Shown here: one piece after another, positions 30,079 through 38,060 of the stretch
Numbering within the stretch: the first letter of the stretch is position 1
Layout: each line of letters begins with the position of its first letter
NCBI GenBank assembly: GCA_016183615.1
Contig: JACPEG010000041.1
Span: forward strand, 62,001 to 126,000
Direction of reading: 5' to 3'
Length of the DNA: 64,000 nucleotides
Source of the DNA: Betaproteobacteria bacterium
Lineage (GTDB): Bacteria > Pseudomonadota > Gammaproteobacteria > Burkholderiales > UBA6910
Position numbers and translations under genes: made by a program
Notes under the pieces: model-generated
The model's input: the letters and a program-made list of their open reading frames with translations, nothing else
The model's database searches: none
Told to the model about the DNA's origin: nothing

Positions 30079-31209
30079 TCAGAGGGTCCCGACGTCCTCG
30101 CCCCGCATCTGGCGCCGCACGATGGCTACGTCTCGGCGGTTGAGGGCGAAGGGGAAGGACCGGATATCGCTGGGCGTGGAATCGCCGAAGGGGCGGTTGC
30201 ACGCGGAGACTTCCTCGTCATCCTTGCCGGGACAGCCCGAGGTCCGAAACGGCTTGCCGGAGTTGATGAGATCGGCAAGGTCGCCTTCCGGCAACCCGAA
30301 ATCGATGACCTGGCCCTGCTCGTTGAACAGCATTTCGCGCAGGTGGCCGCCCGCGTAGTCAATGATGAAGCGGGCCAATTGCACCCGGCGCCATTGGGCC
30401 CGGTCCGCGGCCGGCCAGTCCTCCATCAGGGAGCCGCGCTCGGGGAAGAAGGCGAACATGTGGTTGTGGCCGCCCATGTCCTTGATGCGTTGCGCCACCC
30501 CTAGGATTTCCTTCTCGGTCTCCCCCATGCCGCCGATGAGGTGGGCGCCGAACCTTTCGGGGCCGAAGATCTCGGCGGCCCATTCGATGGCCTGCCAGTA
30601 CTTTTCGAACTTGTGGGGGCTGTCCACGCCGCGCCCGCGGGTACGGTCGAAGATCTCCGGGGTCACCGCGTCCAGGGCCACCGTGAAGATCTCGGCGCCC
30701 ATTTTCTTCAGCTTCACCAGGTCGTCCCGCTCCATGGTGGTGGGGTTGGAGAGGATGGAAACCGGCACCTGCGGCACCTCCCGCACCCATTTTTCCAGCA
30801 GCACATAGGTGTCGTCGCCGGAGTTGGGGTGGGTGATCATGGAAATGCACATGCGCTGGAACTGGCCCTTGTCGCCCCCCGCCTTCACGCGCTCGATCAC
30901 CTCGTCGTAGCGGGCGGTGGGCCAATCCACGCGGATGAAATTGCGGTCGGCGTAATCCCGCGCCTCCTCCCGGTGGCGCGCCAGCCCGCAATAGGCGCAA
31001 TTGGCGCGGCAGCCTTCCGGGTAGGTCACCAGCAGGTTCAGGCAATGGGTGCAACTGGTGCGGTGCATCCTGCCGGGAACCAGCCCCAGGGTGATGGCGG
31101 CCGCGGTGCTCATCTGCACGTACTCGGGGGAACGCATTTCCGGCGTCCGCACGTGATAGTCGGGACGATAGAACCGGATCGGCTGGGGATCGTTGATTAC
31201 CGCGCTCAT
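30079..31209 (-). CDS. Radical SAM protein of the LipS1/LipS2 lipoyl synthase pair
   Basis: 376-aa radical SAM enzyme. The cluster motif is CX3CX2C (Cys67, 71 and 74 in CRANCAYC), preceded by a CxxC (Cys53 and 56 in SCTHC); two more Cys lie near the C-terminus (SGCPG and SACNR), giving enough ligands for an auxiliary 4Fe-4S cluster of the kind that donates sulfur in lipoyl synthases. It is the last gene of the sHdr cluster, after lipT and sLpl(AB). The two-protein LipS1/LipS2 system inserts the two sulfur atoms into octanoyl carrier protein in sHdr-containing bacteria and archaea. I cannot say from sequence which of the two partners this is. Confidence 0.85.
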   Translation of the reverse strand: MSAVINDPQPIRFYRPDYHVRTPEMRSPEYVQMSTAAAITLGLVPGRMHRTSCTHCLNLLVTYPEGCRANCAYCGLARHREEARDYADRNFIRVDWPTARYDEVIERVKAGGDKGQFQRMCISMITHPNSGDDTYVLLEKWVREVPQVPVSILSNPTTMERDDLVKLKKMGAEIFTVALDAVTPEIFDRTRGRGVDSPHKFEKYWQAIEWAAEIFGPERFGAHLIGGMGETEKEILGVAQRIKDMGGHNHMFAFFPERGSLMEDWPAADRAQWRRVQLARFIIDYAGGHLREMLFNEQGQVIDFGLPEGDLADLINSGKPFRTSGCPGKDDEEVSACNRPFGDSTPSDIRSFPFALNRRDVAIVRRQMRGEDVGTL

Positions 31210-31272
31210 TTTCTTCTCCTCGAGTCCACGACGTCTTCAGCGGAACGCCAATCCCTATTTCCAGAGAATGGC

Positions 31273-31339
31273 CGTAGGAGCGAATTCATTCGCGACCTTG
31301 GTCATTCGCGACCTTGGTCGGGGATGAATCCCCTCCTAC
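31273..31339. repeat. GTAGGAGCGAATTCATTCGCGA inverted-repeat element
   Basis: Starts GTAGGAGCGAATTCATTC and ends GGGGATGAATCCCCTCCTAC, so the ends pair; inside, the 18-base unit ATTCGCGACCTTGGTC plus flanks occurs twice. The lipT stop codon (TAG, 31336-31338) lies in the right end. One arm of the same element is at 27868-27890. Confidence 0.85.
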
Positions 31340-32427
31340 CAGGCGATAGCCCGCTCGTTTTCGAAATACTCCGGAAAGGCGATCCATCCCCGGCGGTGGG
31401 GCGCGTCCCCCATTGCCTCGGGCGTGCGCCAATAACCGGTCAGCCGGCGCCGGCGCTCCACTGCGCGGGTGAGGCTCGCCTCATACTGGTCGCGGATATC
31501 CGCTTCGAATTCCGCCAGCGCGTCTGCATCCTTCCCGCTGAGCAGAGCGGCCGCGGCCTGTCCCGCCCGCTCCCCGGAAACCACCGCCGGCGCAATGCCG
31601 GCGCCGGTGACGGGATGGGTGAGGCCGGCGGCATCGCCGACGAACATGACATTTGCCACTGCCAGCCGCTCCCGCAATCCGCCCACGGGAATCGCGCCGC
31701 CGGTGCGATACAGGATTTCCGTCCCAACACGGCCCTGGTCGACCAGCAGCCGGTGCAGGGCGTCCAGTGGGCCCTTGAGGTCCCGCGCGAAGCGGGGATC
31801 CGCCCCGAGCCCGAGGTTGGCCAGCGATCCCTTGGGGAACAGCCAGGCGTAGCCGCCAGGATAGGCCTCCGATAGCCAGATATCCGTGCGGTCGGACGGG
31901 ACCTGCAGGGGCACGGTGTACTGGCGCGTTTCCACAGTTTCCAGCGCCGGCAATCCCAGCAGCCTCGCGACGGTCGAGCGGGGGCCGTCGGCGGCGATCA
32001 GCACCCGGTAGCGGACGGTTGTGGCACCTTCGGCCGAGCGCAACTCGGCGCAGAACTGGGCCGCGTCGAGGGCGGTGAGCCGCGTGTCCGTGCGAATTTC
32101 CGCGCCGGCGGCCCTGGCCTCCCGCGCCAGGGCCTGGTCGAAAGCGGCACGGTCCACCATGAGACCGGGGAAATCGGTCTGTGCGACGGCACCGCTTGGA
32201 AGATGGCTCGCCATGGCGGCGACGTGCTGGCAAAGCACGCCCTCGCCGGTCGCGTACTTACCGATGGGCAGGGGAATGAACTCCGCGCACTGTACCGGCG
32301 CGCCGATCTCCTTGCGCTTCTCGATGGCCAGCACCCGCAGGCCGCCCCTTGCGGCCGCGGCCGCGGCGGCCCCGCCCCCGGGGCCGAGCCCGATCACCAG
32401 CACGTCACAGGATACCGACCGGCTCAA
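31336..32427 (-). CDS. lipT: LipT-type FAD-dependent oxidoreductase (geranylgeranyl reductase-like)
   Basis: 363-aa flavoprotein of the geranylgeranyl-reductase/FixC group. The FAD-binding GxGxxG motif is GLGPGGGAAAAAAARGG (residues 13-29), with VLAIEKRKEIGAPVQCAEF after it; a second FAD motif, MFVGDAAGLTHPVTGAGI, is near 285. It lies between sLpl(AB) and a LipS-type radical SAM gene, the position reported for LipT, which is thought to supply electrons to the LipS1/LipS2 reaction. That role is from the known gene set; the protein itself shows only the flavin fold. Its stop codon lies in an intergenic repeat. Confidence 0.85.
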   Translation of the reverse strand: MSRSVSCDVLVIGLGPGGGAAAAAAARGGLRVLAIEKRKEIGAPVQCAEFIPLPIGKYATGEGVLCQHVAAMASHLPSGAVAQTDFPGLMVDRAAFDQALAREARAAGAEIRTDTRLTALDAAQFCAELRSAEGATTVRYRVLIAADGPRSTVARLLGLPALETVETRQYTVPLQVPSDRTDIWLSEAYPGGYAWLFPKGSLANLGLGADPRFARDLKGPLDALHRLLVDQGRVGTEILYRTGGAIPVGGLRERLAVANVMFVGDAAGLTHPVTGAGIAPAVVSGERAGQAAAALLSGKDADALAEFEADIRDQYEASLTRAVERRRRLTGYWRTPEAMGDAPHRRGWIAFPEYFENERAIAW

Positions 32428-32440
32428 CGCCGCCCCCTTC

Positions 32441-33538
32441 TCATGCCGCCGTGTCCTGTCCCTGGGGCGCCGATAGGCGGTCCGCCCGGGCGATGGCCAG
32501 GTTCACGACCGTCACGAAATCCCTCGGTGTGAGGCTCAGCATGTCCACCTGCCTCGCGGCAAAGAACTCGCGGACCGCAGATTCCAGCCGCTCCAGAGCG
32601 ATGTCCTTGAGGGTGGATTCCAGGTCATTTACCGTGCGGCGCGGATTGACGAAGATGTCGCCGGTGAACCACACCTGCTTCACGCGCTTCGCTTCCACGT
32701 CGAAGCTGACCGCCGCCCGCAGCAGGCCGCCCGCGAATTTCTGCGCCGCCTCCAGGATCGGCATGTCCGACACGGGCTTTTTCACCAGGTCCACCCAGCC
32801 GGGGCTGTCGATCTCCGTGAGCGCCGCCTCGTAGCGCCGCAATTCCGGCGGGGTCAGGTCCCCCGCAAAGAATTCCACGCCGAACTCGCCGGCAAAAGCT
32901 TCCATGATGTGGCCCCTGACCTCCGCGGCCTCCGGCACCCGGCCGAGCAGCTCTTTCAGATTGACCACCCGCTCCCGGGCCGAGGCGATCGCCTTGTCGG
33001 AAAGCTTTTCCGCCGGGATGCGCAGGATGCGCAGCATTTTCTCGACGTCGAACTCGACCAGCAGCGTGCCCTGGTACATGAGTGCTTCGCCGTCGAACGC
33101 CCCGCCGGTGCCGGATATCTTGCGGCCGCCGACCTCGATGTCGTTGCGCGGCCGGTATCTCGCCTCCACCCCGAGCGCGCTGATGCCGCGGGCCGCCGCC
33201 TCGCAGATGCGGCGGGCGATCACGGTCATGTCGGCGCTGCCCAGGTCCCGTTTCGTGAGATAAAGCTCCCAGCCGAGCTGGGTCTCGTCCATGTAGATCG
33301 CGCCGCCGCCCGTGATGCGGCGCTGGATCGCAATGCCATGGGCCGCGCAATAATCCAGGTTCAGCTCCTGCTCCGCGCTCTGGTGATAGCCCAGCAGCGC
33401 CGAGGGCGTGAAGCGCAGGAAGCGCAGCGTCGAGGGAATCTCGCCCGCCTGGCGCGCCTCCAGCAGCGCCCGGTTCAGCGCGAAATTCTGCGCCGGGGGA
33501 CGCAGTCCCGTGTCTGTAATCCGCCACACCTTGTTCAT
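32441..33538 (-). CDS. slpl(AB): sLpl(AB)-type lipoate--protein ligase for the sulfur pathway
   Basis: 365-aa ligase. The catalytic domain (about 1-240) has RRITGGGAIYMD (73-84) and GGRKISGTGGAFDG with Lys140; the C-terminal domain (about 250-350) matches the LplB-like accessory domain, hence the AB fusion. It attaches octanoate or lipoate to the LbpA carrier so that LipS1/LipS2 can complete the cofactor. The start MNKVWRITDTG at 33538 follows a repeat region; a longer frame has no homology. It is 13 bases upstream of lipT. The enzyme differs from the ligase-like protein at 26084, whose substrate loop is altered. Confidence 0.88.
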   Translation of the reverse strand: MNKVWRITDTGLRPPAQNFALNRALLEARQAGEIPSTLRFLRFTPSALLGYHQSAEQELNLDYCAAHGIAIQRRITGGGAIYMDETQLGWELYLTKRDLGSADMTVIARRICEAAARGISALGVEARYRPRNDIEVGGRKISGTGGAFDGEALMYQGTLLVEFDVEKMLRILRIPAEKLSDKAIASARERVVNLKELLGRVPEAAEVRGHIMEAFAGEFGVEFFAGDLTPPELRRYEAALTEIDSPGWVDLVKKPVSDMPILEAAQKFAGGLLRAAVSFDVEAKRVKQVWFTGDIFVNPRRTVNDLESTLKDIALERLESAVREFFAARQVDMLSLTPRDFVTVVNLAIARADRLSAPQGQDTAA

Positions 33539-33560
33539 GGATTCAGGCCCGAAAGCATTC

Positions 33561-33636
33561 ACCGCGGCGGACGCTGAGGACTTCAAATTTCATTATTCCG
33601 GTTTCCTCCGCGTCCGCTGCGTCCTCTGCGGTTAAA
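33561..33636. repeat. CCGCGGCGGACGCTGAGGA-type inverted repeat inside the lipoate gene cluster
   Basis: ACCGCGGCGGACGCTGAGGA (33561-33580) and the inverse TCCTCCGCGTCCGCTGCGTC region (33603-33636) can form a hairpin between the LipS-type gene and sLpl(AB). A related fragment, CACCGCGGTTAATG, is at 34814. It is related in design to the CACAGAG repeat at 37967. Confidence 0.75.
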
Positions 33637-34801
33637 GACTTTTTCCTTGCCTGCCGCAGGCCTCCGCAGAAGCGGCAACGACCTTGATGCCGCCCAGGGC
33701 GCGCGACGCCGGCCTGCGATTCGCGCGCTCCCGTTCGATGATCGCCTGAATGTCCACGCTCAGCCCCGAATCCTCCTCCAGCGCCATCACCTCGTCGCCG
33801 ATGGCGATGGAGCAGCAGGCGGGCGTCACCCTCACCTCCCGCCCGAGCCGCGCCGCCAGTTCCACCATGCCGTCCGCCGGGTGGGCGATGCCGTTGAGCC
33901 CGGCCATCACCGCATAGCCGTCGATCGCGCTCTTGGCGCGCCCCGCCGGGCGCGCACAGCCCAGCAGCAGGGGAATTTCCGGCAGGGCCTCGCGGGCATC
34001 CATGAAAAAGCCGCCCACTTCGTTCGCGTCCGGCGTGGCGAAGGGCCGGCTCCCGGGCGCATAGAACGGCATCACTACCACCAGCACCAGGGCATCCGGC
34101 TGGTGGCGGCGCACCATCTCCAGGGCGTTCCACTCCCCGAGCATGCGGCCGTAGTGAAGCCCGATCACGATGTGGGGCACCACCTTGAGATTCGTGGACA
34201 CCAGGTATTCGAGGCTGCGCTCGAAGTCATCCGCGCTGCGTCGCAGGTGATAGACCTGCGAAATGGTGTCCTGGGCGCCGATCACGTCCATCATGGCCGC
34301 GTCGATGCCGCTGTCCTCCATGCGCCGGGCGATGTCCGGGTCCACCAGCGCCGTGTGCAGGGCGATTCTGAACCCGGGAAACGCGTCCTTGATGCGGCGG
34401 ATCGTGGGGTAGAAGGCGCCGTACTCGACTTCGTTCCTCAGGTTGGAGCCGCCGGTGAGCAGCATACCCCGGGCGCCCGCCTCGATCTGCCGGTTCACGA
34501 CCTGCCACAGGACCTCCGGCGTCGGCGCCGGGATCATGGGCTCCAGGATCTTCGCCTTGCAGTGATCACACTGGAGCTTGCACTCGCCCCCGGTGATGGA
34601 GACCGCCGGCCAGGCATTCTTGCCGCAAGCGCCGATCTCGGAAGTCGAGTAGGCCTTGAAAGTGGGGGTGTAAAAATTGATGCGCCCGGCGCGGCCGCCT
34701 TCGAGTCGCCCGAAGCGTGCCTCCATTTCGGCCACCAGGCGCGGGTCAAGACCCACGCCCTCCAGCGGCTCGATGCTCTCCAGGGTCTCATACCAATTCA
34801 T
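33632..34801 (-). CDS. Radical SAM protein, second member of the LipS1/LipS2 pair
   Basis: 389-aa radical SAM enzyme with CX3CX2C at Cys74, 78 and 81 (ECKLQCDHC) after SITGG. Cys59 (GACGKN) and Cys residues near the C-terminus (LLGCARPAG and TPACCSIA) may bind an auxiliary cluster. With the enzyme at 30079 it makes the two-protein lipoyl synthase that serves the LbpA carrier. ATG 34801 was chosen because AGAGG lies 8 bases upstream; a GTG three codons earlier is less well placed. It lies directly after the (broken) lbpA gene. Which of LipS1 or LipS2 it is cannot be fixed here. Confidence 0.83.
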   Translation of the reverse strand: MNWYETLESIEPLEGVGLDPRLVAEMEARFGRLEGGRAGRINFYTPTFKAYSTSEIGACGKNAWPAVSITGGECKLQCDHCKAKILEPMIPAPTPEVLWQVVNRQIEAGARGMLLTGGSNLRNEVEYGAFYPTIRRIKDAFPGFRIALHTALVDPDIARRMEDSGIDAAMMDVIGAQDTISQVYHLRRSADDFERSLEYLVSTNLKVVPHIVIGLHYGRMLGEWNALEMVRRHQPDALVLVVVMPFYAPGSRPFATPDANEVGGFFMDAREALPEIPLLLGCARPAGRAKSAIDGYAVMAGLNGIAHPADGMVELAARLGREVRVTPACCSIAIGDEVMALEEDSGLSVDIQAIIERERANRRPASRALGGIKVVAASAEACGRQGKSL

Positions 34802-34847
34802 CAAGAACACCTCTCACCGCGGTTAATGCTTTCTTCGTCAAATCGAT

Positions 34848-35248
34848 TCAGCACCCGCCGAAGCCGTCGGTATTCATCTTGCCTTCGAATGCGCCGGCCA
34901 CCGCGCCGCCGGTGACCAGGGCGCCGGAGTCCCCATCCCAGTTGCTGGGCTTCATTTTCACCAGCCACCCGCTGCCGTAGGGATCGGCATTGATGGTGCC
35001 GGGCTTGGCGGAAACCGCCTCATTCACCGCCACCACTTCCCCGGTGACGGGGGCCTTCACCGGTCCCACCCACTTTCCGGATTCCACGGTGCATACCGAC
35101 TTGTTCTGCTCGATGCTCTTGCCCGCCTTCTTTGGGGTGTAGGAGACGATCTCCCCCGCCAGCGAGCAGGCATAGGTGGTCATGCCCACCGTGATGGTGC
35201 CGTCGGCCTCGCGCCGTCGGGAAGATTGCAGCCACGCACAGTTGCCAT
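34848..35248 (-). pseudogene. lbpA: Lipoate-binding protein LbpA (GcvH-like), frameshifted near its 5' end
   Basis: LbpA carries covalently bound lipoate on which sulfane sulfur is oxidised by sHdr. The natural start is ATG 35248, with AAGGGG in front, giving MATVRGCNLPD, but that frame ends at 35180 after 22 codons. The rest of the protein (RREADGTITVGMTTYACSL..., lipoylation site VESGKWVG, ending NTDGFGGC) continues in another frame to 34848. Compared with the intact paralogue at 35667, about 11 residues (an L-Y-Y...W-V segment) are missing at the junction near 35216, a loss of about 34 bases. A start at GTG 35189 would give a 113-aa protein lacking the first strands of the fold. Could be mutation or an assembly error. 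Confidence 0.75.
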
Positions 35249-35271
35249 GATTTCCCCTTTTTTCCAGGTTG

Positions 35272-35667
35272 CTAGAAGAAAAGAACCTTGTCGCAGGTGA
35301 GGATCATGTCGGCGAGCACGCCGCCGCTCGATACCTCGTCCACCTCGTCGATCACGTCGTTGACCTCGATGTCGTATCCCGGCAGCGCCGGCCGGCAGAG
35401 GTAAAACCGGACACCGGCGGCCTTGGCGTCCCGCATGAACTCGATTATTGTCTTGCCGCCCTTCAGGGCCGTCAAATTCTCCGCCACGCCGCGCTGGACC
35501 AGCCTGACCCCCTCCATGGTGAAGAATACCCGAACGTCGGCATCCATGGACGCCAGCAGCGCGCCCATGAAGAACGGCGTGGCGCAGCGCTGGGGCGTGG
35601 AGGGGCCGCTGGTCATCACGATGACCACCGACTTCTCGTCATGATCCACGAATTTCTGATCGGCCAT
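35272..35667 (-). CDS. DsrE-like sulfur-transfer protein
   Basis: 131-aa protein of the DsrE/DsrF/TusD fold: VVIVMTSGPSTPQRCATPFFMGALLASMDADVRVFFTMEGV at the N-terminal half and a late GVRFYLCRPALPGYD. Candidate persulfide-carrying cysteines are Cys28 and the Cys in RFYLCRP. The start codon overlaps the stop of the upstream LbpA-like gene as TGATG, so it is translated with it. The tight link to two LbpA genes suggests it delivers or accepts sulfane sulfur on the lipoate carrier; that is inference. It is a different subgroup from DsrE2 at 42423. Confidence 0.8.
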   Translation of the reverse strand: MADQKFVDHDEKSVVIVMTSGPSTPQRCATPFFMGALLASMDADVRVFFTMEGVRLVQRGVAENLTALKGGKTIIEFMRDAKAAGVRFYLCRPALPGYDIEVNDVIDEVDEVSSGGVLADMILTCDKVLFF

Positions 35668-36119
35668 CAGCCCGGCTTCCGCTCGCAGTGAATGTCCTCC
35701 CGCCGGCAGCGCCCGCAGTAGCCCGCGTAGGCCGCCTCGCCGCTCACCAGGCCCTGCAATGCCTGCTCCAGCGCCTGGCTGGGACGCACCCGCGCGATCC
35801 AGGCCTCATAAGGCGCCAGGTTCAGCAGGCGGGGATTGTCCAGCACCTCGGGGTTGGCGTCCACGATCACGCAGTCAAAGGGATTCGGCACCGGGCCGGC
35901 CCACTTGCCCGACTCGATGGTGGCCACCGGCTTGCCGGCGGGTCGCCGGTTCCCGGGCCGCCGCACCCTCACGTGCAGGATCTTGCCGGCAATGGTCTGG
36001 GAAATGTCCGTCATGCCGATGGACACGATGCCCCCCTCCTCCAGCCGTACCCAGATCTGGAATTCCCTGTCGTAGTAGAGCTCGGGCCGGAACTCGCAGC
36101 CGTTGCAGGAATCAGCCAT
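35667..36119 (-). CDS. LbpA-like lipoate-binding protein with cysteine-rich ends
   Basis: 150-aa GcvH-like (lipoyl-domain) protein. The lipoyl lysine is Lys72 in TIESGKWAGPV, the ESGKW signature of sulfur-pathway LbpA proteins. Unlike glycine-cleavage GcvH it has a CxxC near the start (Cys5 and Cys8) and a Cys-rich tail (Cys135, Cys138 and Cys145 in CGRCRREDIHC). No gcvT or gcvP is near; the neighbours are sHdrB2 and DsrE. The ATG lies at the edge of a TCAGC-type repeat and has no visible ribosome site, so expression may depend on coupling or be weak. With the other lbpA broken, this may be the working carrier. Confidence 0.82.
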   Translation of the reverse strand: MADSCNGCEFRPELYYDREFQIWVRLEEGGIVSIGMTDISQTIAGKILHVRVRRPGNRRPAGKPVATIESGKWAGPVPNPFDCVIVDANPEVLDNPRLLNLAPYEAWIARVRPSQALEQALQGLVSGEAAYAGYCGRCRREDIHCERKPG

Positions 36120-36216
36120 CAGCGGTCAGCTTTCAGCCATCGGCAATCAGCGCAAATCGCGCGACGCAGTCGCGCCAAGTATAGCTGACTGATGACAGCT
36201 GATCGCTGACAGCTTC
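36118..36216. repeat. TCAGC-type repeats between shdrB2 and the LbpA-like gene
   Basis: 36118-36153 (ATCAGCGGTCAGCTTTCAGCC units) and 36181-36216 (AGCTGACTGATGACAGCTG units) are inverted with respect to each other. The left block touches the LbpA-like start codon. Same family as 10793-10864. Confidence 0.8.
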
Positions 36217-36217
36217 T

Positions 36218-37129
36218 TCAAACAATCCCCTTTTCGTGCAGCAGATCGAGGGAATCGCTCACGTTCTCGTGCACGCCGAGCTTGCGGGCCGACAGGCCCA
36301 GCGCGAGACCGAGCAGCTGGGTGAAATAAAGAATCTTCACCCTGGTCTTGATGCCGAACTGGGTTTCCGCCCGCACCTGGTGCATTTCCAGCCCCGAATG
36401 GCAGGTGGGACACTCGGTGGCAATGACGTCCGCCCCCGCATCCTCGGCGGCCTGGAGCAGGTTCAGCACCAGCTGGGTGGAAGTATCGGAATCGGACAGC
36501 GTATGGGCGCCGCCGCAGCAGGCGGTCTTGAGCGGGAAGTCCACGTTGACCGCTCCGGCAGCGGCGAGCAGGTCGTCCATGAAATGGGGCTTGTGGGAGG
36601 ACTCGGAGCCCGGCCCCTGGTCCTTTTCCGGGAAAATCTGGCGCGGCCGGGTGTACATGCAGCCGTAATAGTTGGCGATCCTGAGGCCGTTCAGGCTGTT
36701 GCGGATGCGAGCCTTGACGCCGTCGGGTCCGACATCCTCCATCAGCCATTCCAGCAGGTGCACGGTGCGCACGTCCCCCTTGTACACCGGGTCGTCGGCC
36801 TTTTTCGCCAGCTCCTGCACCGTCTTCAGGGCGTCCGCGGAAGTGGCAAGCTCGTATTCCGCCTTCTTCAGATTGTGGTAGCAGCCGTTGCAGGGCGCCA
36901 TCACCGTGTCGAAGCCCATCTTCTCGCCGGCGATGGCCAGGTTGCGCGCCGACATGTAGGTCTGCAGCATGGGGTGGATGTTCTTCACTTCCATCGCCCC
37001 GCAGCAGTTCCAGTCCCGCAGGTTCTCCATCTCCAGGCCCAGCTCCTTCACCAGGGCCCGGGTCGAGCGGTCATAGGGTCCGCCCGAGCCTTCCAGGGCG
37101 CAGCCGGGGTAGTACGCGACTTTAGACAT
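36218..37129 (-). CDS. shdrB2: sHdrB2, heterodisulfide-reductase-like subunit B
   Basis: 303-aa protein with two cysteine-rich CCG domains: YYPGCALEGSG ... NCCGAMEV in the N-terminal half and the repeat CCGGAHTLSDSD with TECPTCHSG in the second. These ligate the non-cubane clusters that carry out disulfide chemistry in HdrB proteins. It is the last Hdr-type subunit before the carrier-protein genes. The start is ATG 37129 with GGAGAAACTTG in front; the TTG before it is not needed. It is 42 bases from shdrC2 upstream, part of the same operon, and works in the cytoplasm. Confidence 0.93.
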   Translation of the reverse strand: MSKVAYYPGCALEGSGGPYDRSTRALVKELGLEMENLRDWNCCGAMEVKNIHPMLQTYMSARNLAIAGEKMGFDTVMAPCNGCYHNLKKAEYELATSADALKTVQELAKKADDPVYKGDVRTVHLLEWLMEDVGPDGVKARIRNSLNGLRIANYYGCMYTRPRQIFPEKDQGPGSESSHKPHFMDDLLAAAGAVNVDFPLKTACCGGAHTLSDSDTSTQLVLNLLQAAEDAGADVIATECPTCHSGLEMHQVRAETQFGIKTRVKILYFTQLLGLALGLSARKLGVHENVSDSLDLLHEKGIV

Positions 37130-37171
37130 CAAGTTTCTCCAAAATCAAATCTTGGCCACAGAATTTCTTTC

Positions 37172-37942
37172 CTAACCATGGGCGACCCGTTTCTGCTCTT
37201 CCACGTACTGCTTCAGGACCTCGCCGGTGCGGCCCCAGGACTTGGTGCGGGGCTTGAACACGATGGCGAGCGCCATGTGCAGCGGGTGCAGGATCGGCAT
37301 CCGGGCCAGGAAGCGCCCGATTCGGCCTTCCTTCAGTTCGTTCCACTTGTTCATCCGCGCGACGAAAATCCCGAGCCAGCCCTTGGTGGCAAGCTCCATC
37401 AGGTTCTGGCCCGTCTTTTTGAAGAACTTGGTCATGACCTCCGAGTCCTCGATGCGGCCCCGCTCCAGGCACTGGCGGGCGAACTCCTCGTCGAACAGCG
37501 TGGACTTGGCCTTGGGCACGTGGCCCTGGTCCTCCATCCAGTGCTGCAGCGCCTTCATCACGCCTTCGGGCCGCACGTCCTTGGGGCAGATGTTGGTGCA
37601 CTTGTTGCACGAGACGCACTGCCAGATGATGTCCTTGTCCTTGAGGAGCTCGCTCACCATCCCCAGGTTCACGAGGTAGATCCAGTAGCGGGGATTGAAG
37701 TCGGTGTTGATGGCGTACATGGTGCAGGAGTTGGTGCAGGAACCGCACTGCCAGCAGCGGTGCACGTTTTCCCCGCCACCGTACTTCTGGATGGTCTGGT
37801 AGAAATCCGGATCGTAGTCGGTCACCGTCCGGGGCAGGATCATGGTATTCCAGTGGCCCGAAACATCCACCCCGTCCACCACCAGCTTGTCGCTGGTCAG
37901 CACCTGCTCCGGCGCCAGCAGCGTCTTTTCATGTATCGGCAT
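37172..37942 (-). CDS. shdrC2: sHdrC2, iron-sulfur subunit
   Basis: 256-aa protein with two 4Fe-4S motifs of the CxxCxxCxxxC type: Cys63, 66, 69 and 73 (CWQCGSCTNSC) and Cys109, 112, 115 and 119 (CVSCNKCTNIC). It passes electrons between the sHdrA flavin and the sHdrB clusters. The rest is mostly helical with a hydrophobic stretch near the end (about 220-232) that could touch the membrane. It is much longer than archaeal HdrC because of N- and C-terminal extensions typical of the sHdr type. A CACAGAG repeat separates it from the Hyp gene upstream. Confidence 0.93.
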   Translation of the reverse strand: MPIHEKTLLAPEQVLTSDKLVVDGVDVSGHWNTMILPRTVTDYDPDFYQTIQKYGGGENVHRCWQCGSCTNSCTMYAINTDFNPRYWIYLVNLGMVSELLKDKDIIWQCVSCNKCTNICPKDVRPEGVMKALQHWMEDQGHVPKAKSTLFDEEFARQCLERGRIEDSEVMTKFFKKTGQNLMELATKGWLGIFVARMNKWNELKEGRIGRFLARMPILHPLHMALAIVFKPRTKSWGRTGEVLKQYVEEQKRVAHG

Positions 37943-37966
37943 GTTTTACCCTATGCGAAACAGTCG

Positions 37967-38053
37967 TTGGCCACAGAGCACACAGAGAGCACAGAGAAAA
38001 TCGCCAGCCCCTCCAGTCATGGAACTCTCTGTGTCCTCTGTGACCTGTGGCAA
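37967..38053. repeat. CACAGAG inverted repeat inside the shdr operon
   Basis: 37967-37999 (GGCCACAGAGCACACAGAG units) and 38023-38053 (inverse CTCTCTGTGTCCTCTGTG units) can pair into a long stem between the Hyp gene and shdrC2. A classic intergenic repeat, with no coding potential. Confidence 0.85.
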
Positions 38054-38060
38054 ATGTTTT

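Noticed and set aside
35667-36119. Glycine cleavage H protein
   Set aside because: The fold is the same, but no gcvT or gcvP is near, the lipoyl site is ESGKW and the neighbours are sHdr and lipoate-assembly genes, which fits LbpA.
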